From NCBI GenBank assembly GCA_016713105.1, contig JADJPS010000001.1, positions 372,001 to 436,000 on the forward strand: 64,000 bases of DNA. Direction: 5' to 3'. Below, one piece after another: positions 62,221 through 64,000 of this stretch. Made by a program: the position numbers and the translations under genes. The stretch comes from Devosia sp. GTDB taxonomy: Bacteria; Pseudomonadota; Alphaproteobacteria; Rhizobiales; Devosiaceae. A model generated the notes under the pieces. It was not told the origin of the DNA. It did no database searches and saw only the letters and a list, made by a program, of their open reading frames with translations. Position 1 is the stretch's first letter. Each line of letters opens with the position of its first letter.

Positions 62221-63078
62221 ATGACCTTCGGAACCACCCGCCTTGCGTTGCTGATTGGCCTTTGCGGACTGCTCGCGGCGTCATTGCCGGCTCATGCCCA
62301 GGTCCAGCAGCAGGATGTGCCCAGGGACCTGTTCACCCAGCAATTGCGCCAGCAGGGCAACTCGGTCACCTTCTGCTACAACCCCGACGGCATGATGGCT
62401 GCCTTCGAGCAGGACCTGGCCCGCGCCATCTCGGACGTTCTGCTCATCGAGAGCAGACTGTTCGCGCTCGAGGCCAGCGTGTTGCCGCAACCGCCACTCG
62501 ATCACCGCCTGCCTCTGCAGGTGGCGCAGATCTTCGTCGCGCTGGCGCAGGATTGCGATGCGATCATGGGCTTCTCGCTGTCACCCAGCAATCCGGCGTT
62601 CGTGCTGGTCACCAAGCCGTACATGGAGACGCCGACCGTGATGGTGACGATCGACCCCGAACTGGCAGGGCTGGACGGCATCGGCAAGGAGGGCGTTGTG
62701 GCGACCCGCGGCCTCAGTCTCGCCGACAACGCCCTCATCAACTATGTTGCTGCCCATCCGGACGCCAGGTGGACGCGCAGTTCTTACCGCACCAACCGCG
62801 ACCTGATCGAGGCCGCGCTCGGCGGTCAGGTCGATATCGCGCTGGTCTGGGAGCCCGCGCTCTACGTGGCCACTCAGGGCGATCCGTCGCTGTTTGGGCT
62901 GCGTGTGCTGCCCGAGCTGCCGTTCCCGGTGCGCCCGCTGCAGACCGGCATCGGCACGCGGGCGGAGAACACCTATCTCAACCAGCTGCTCGGCGATGCC
63001 ATCACCGAGCTCCAGGCGGATGGCACCATCCGGTCGCTGATGGAGCAGCACCTGCTGAAGCCGCCGGGCAGCGACTGA
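62221..63078 (+). CDS. Periplasmic solute-binding-like protein, XoxJ/MoxJ-like
   Basis: A 285-residue exported protein (signal peptide ending AHA) with a bacterial family 3 binding-protein fold: CYNPDGMMAAFEQDLARAIS, CDAIMGFSLSPSNPAFVLVT and VDIALVWEPALYVA. No ABC permease or ATPase is beside it. Proteins of this kind in xoxFGJ and mxaFJGI clusters help mature the dehydrogenase, so a chaperone role is more likely than transport. The ATG at 62221 is one codon after GTG 62218. Confidence 0.8.
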   Translation: MTFGTTRLALLIGLCGLLAASLPAHAQVQQQDVPRDLFTQQLRQQGNSVTFCYNPDGMMAAFEQDLARAISDVLLIESRLFALEASVLPQPPLDHRLPLQVAQIFVALAQDCDAIMGFSLSPSNPAFVLVTKPYMETPTVMVTIDPELAGLDGIGKEGVVATRGLSLADNALINYVAAHPDARWTRSSYRTNRDLIEAALGGQVDIALVWEPALYVATQGDPSLFGLRVLPELPFPVRPLQTGIGTRAENTYLNQLLGDAITELQADGTIRSLMEQHLLKPPGSD

Positions 63079-63100
63079 CCACCCGAGGATCGGTGCCGCC

Positions 63101-63679
63101 ATGTTCGACCTCAGCCTGACGCAATTGCTGTTCCGACTGGTCGCCCTGGTGCTGATCGTCGGGGTTCATGGCTATGCCATGGCGGCTATCGCCCAGGCGT
63201 TGGGCGACCCCGGCCCGCGCCAGGACGGCCGGCTGACCCTGAACCCGTTCGTGCACCTCGATGTCCTCGGCCTGGTCTCCGGAGTCCTGGCACGCTGCGG
63301 CTGGATTACCTGGATGCCGGTCGAGTACCGCCGCCTGCGCCTCGGTCTTGCGGGCGTTCTGGTCCTCGTCGTCGGCAGCCTCGTCGTGCCGCTGCTCGCG
63401 GCCGGCATGCTGCAGTTCGCCAGGGGGCCGATCATCGCCTGGTTCCCCCCCGGCACTGCGCTGCAGGCGAACAACGCCATCGGCTATGTCCTCGATGTCT
63501 CCGTCTGGTATGCGGTTGCCAACCTGCTCCCCGTTCCTCCGCTCTCGGGCGGGCACGTTCTGCTTGCCCTGGTACCGGCGCTCGAGCCCCGGCTGCGCAC
63601 CCTGTTGCCCTGGTCGCGGATCGGGCTCGCGGTCGCCTTTGTGCTGGGCGCACCTTACCTGCCGCGCCTGCTGGCATAG
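63101..63679 (+). CDS. M50-like site-2-protease homologue lacking catalytic residues
   Basis: A 192-residue membrane protein with five or six hydrophobic segments. GRLTLNPFVHLDVLGLV and NLLPVPPLSGGHVL match the M50B rhomboid-like peptidase family. The zinc motif HExxH reads HGYAM (His23 to 27), so the Glu and second His are lost, and the family LDGG Asp is Ser. It is therefore unlikely to cleave peptides. It starts 22 bp after the XoxJ-like gene and may belong to the same operon as an accessory membrane protein. Confidence 0.75.
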   Translation: MFDLSLTQLLFRLVALVLIVGVHGYAMAAIAQALGDPGPRQDGRLTLNPFVHLDVLGLVSGVLARCGWITWMPVEYRRLRLGLAGVLVLVVGSLVVPLLAAGMLQFARGPIIAWFPPGTALQANNAIGYVLDVSVWYAVANLLPVPPLSGGHVLLALVPALEPRLRTLLPWSRIGLAVAFVLGAPYLPRLLA

Positions 63680-63783
63680 GCTGGGCCTATCGAGCGGTTT
63701 GGCCGGAGACCAGCAGAGCGCGCCTTACCTGCCGCGGGCGCTGTGCTACTGAACCTGTCTGAACCAGACAGGGCGTGAGGGCA

Positions 63784-64000
63784 ATGAGCGAACCGCAGTC
63801 CGGCCCGGCTGACGACGTACCGGCCAAGAACACCGCCACCTACCCGAGATCACGCTTCAGCAGTTGCGAGTGCTCTGGGCCGTGTGGCATGCGAAGACGG
63901 TCAGCAAGGCAGCCAAGCTGCTCAACCTGTCGCAACCCACCATCTCTCAGCACCTGGCCAAGCTGGAAGCGCTGGTTGGCGTGCGTCTGTTCGATCGCCG
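63784..64000 (+). CDS. LysR-family regulator, 5' part only, with apparent frameshift
   Basis: The ATG at 63784 opens SEPQSGPADDVPAKNTAT, then the winged helix appears in a different frame from about 63840: EITLQQLRVLWAVWHAKTVS, KAAKLLNLSQPTISQHLAKL. One base lost near 63836-63846 would join them. The effector domain lies beyond the window. It follows the M50-like gene by 104 bp in the same direction and could regulate the cytochrome-PQQ dehydrogenase group, but it is not divergent from it. Confidence 0.7.
   Translation, partial: MSEPQSGPADDVPAKNTATYPRSRFSSCECSGPCGMRRRSARQPSCSTCRNPPSLSTWPSWKRWLACVCSIA

Overview
This 64-kb, GC-rich window reads as chromosome of an alphaproteobacterium of the Hyphomicrobiales (Rhizobiales). 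A Devosia-like genus is plausible, but that is inferred from gene content and order, not from any marker search. The supporting evidence is a Caulobacter/Rhizobiales-type tad (cpa) pilus locus with near-CtrA boxes, a housekeeping block typical of Rhizobiales (rpmH-rnpA-yidC-engB, argB, dapD-dapE, truA-fmt-def, recR-ybaB-dnaX with the SRP RNA upstream of dnaX), and a SigK/RskA/fasciclin stress set.

Layout. 1-1.3 kb: 3' part of an M17 leucyl aminopeptidase. 1.4-12.5 kb: the complete tad pilus locus (tadD; tadC, tadB, tadA, cpaE, cpaC, cpaB, cpaA and flp on the minus strand; then a free-standing pilus N-domain protein and two TadE/TadG pseudopilins on the plus strand). 12.5-16.5 kb: a HAD phosphatase, a 670-bp structured intergenic stretch, Tat-exported MsrB, fasciclin, anti-sigma factor and ECF sigma factor. 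16.5-27.3 kb: argB, an MFS exporter, a pyrimidine-5'-nucleotidase-like HAD protein, a LOG-family protein, dapD-dapE, truA-fmt-def and rmuC. 27.3-41.1 kb: a frameshifted MHYT-PAS-GGDEF-EAL protein, a dienelactone hydrolase, recR-ybaB-dnaX-ffs, a glutamine amidotransferase, two tandem secreted paralogues of unknown function, and engB-sulfotransferase-yidC-rnpA-rpmH. 41.3-44.5 kb: a disulfide oxidoreductase homologue without its redox cysteines, a histidine kinase and tRNA-Arg(ACG).

44.5-64 kb is accessory. Beside the tRNA lies a hipBA module under four evenly spaced operators, followed by a truncated integrase-like reading frame. Next comes a transport-and-catabolism set: an amino-acid-type ABC transporter, a LysR regulator, a PLP lyase, an M20 amidohydrolase, an amidase, a DUF917 protein and a hydantoinase/oxoprolinase. 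It looks like uptake and breakdown of a hydantoin- or amide-type nitrogen/sulfur compound (inference). Beyond a decayed LysR gene are a PhyH-type dioxygenase and a periplasmic oxidation unit: cytochrome c, an atypical PQQ alcohol dehydrogenase, a XoxJ-like binding protein and an M50-like membrane protein that has lost its catalytic residues.

At least seven sites in the window carry apparent frame disruptions, most of them single-base, and five of the six disrupted genes lie beyond 46 kb. They could be real decay or sequencing error. Only the LysR gene at 57.4-58.3 kb also lacks a whole segment, which argues for genuine decay there.
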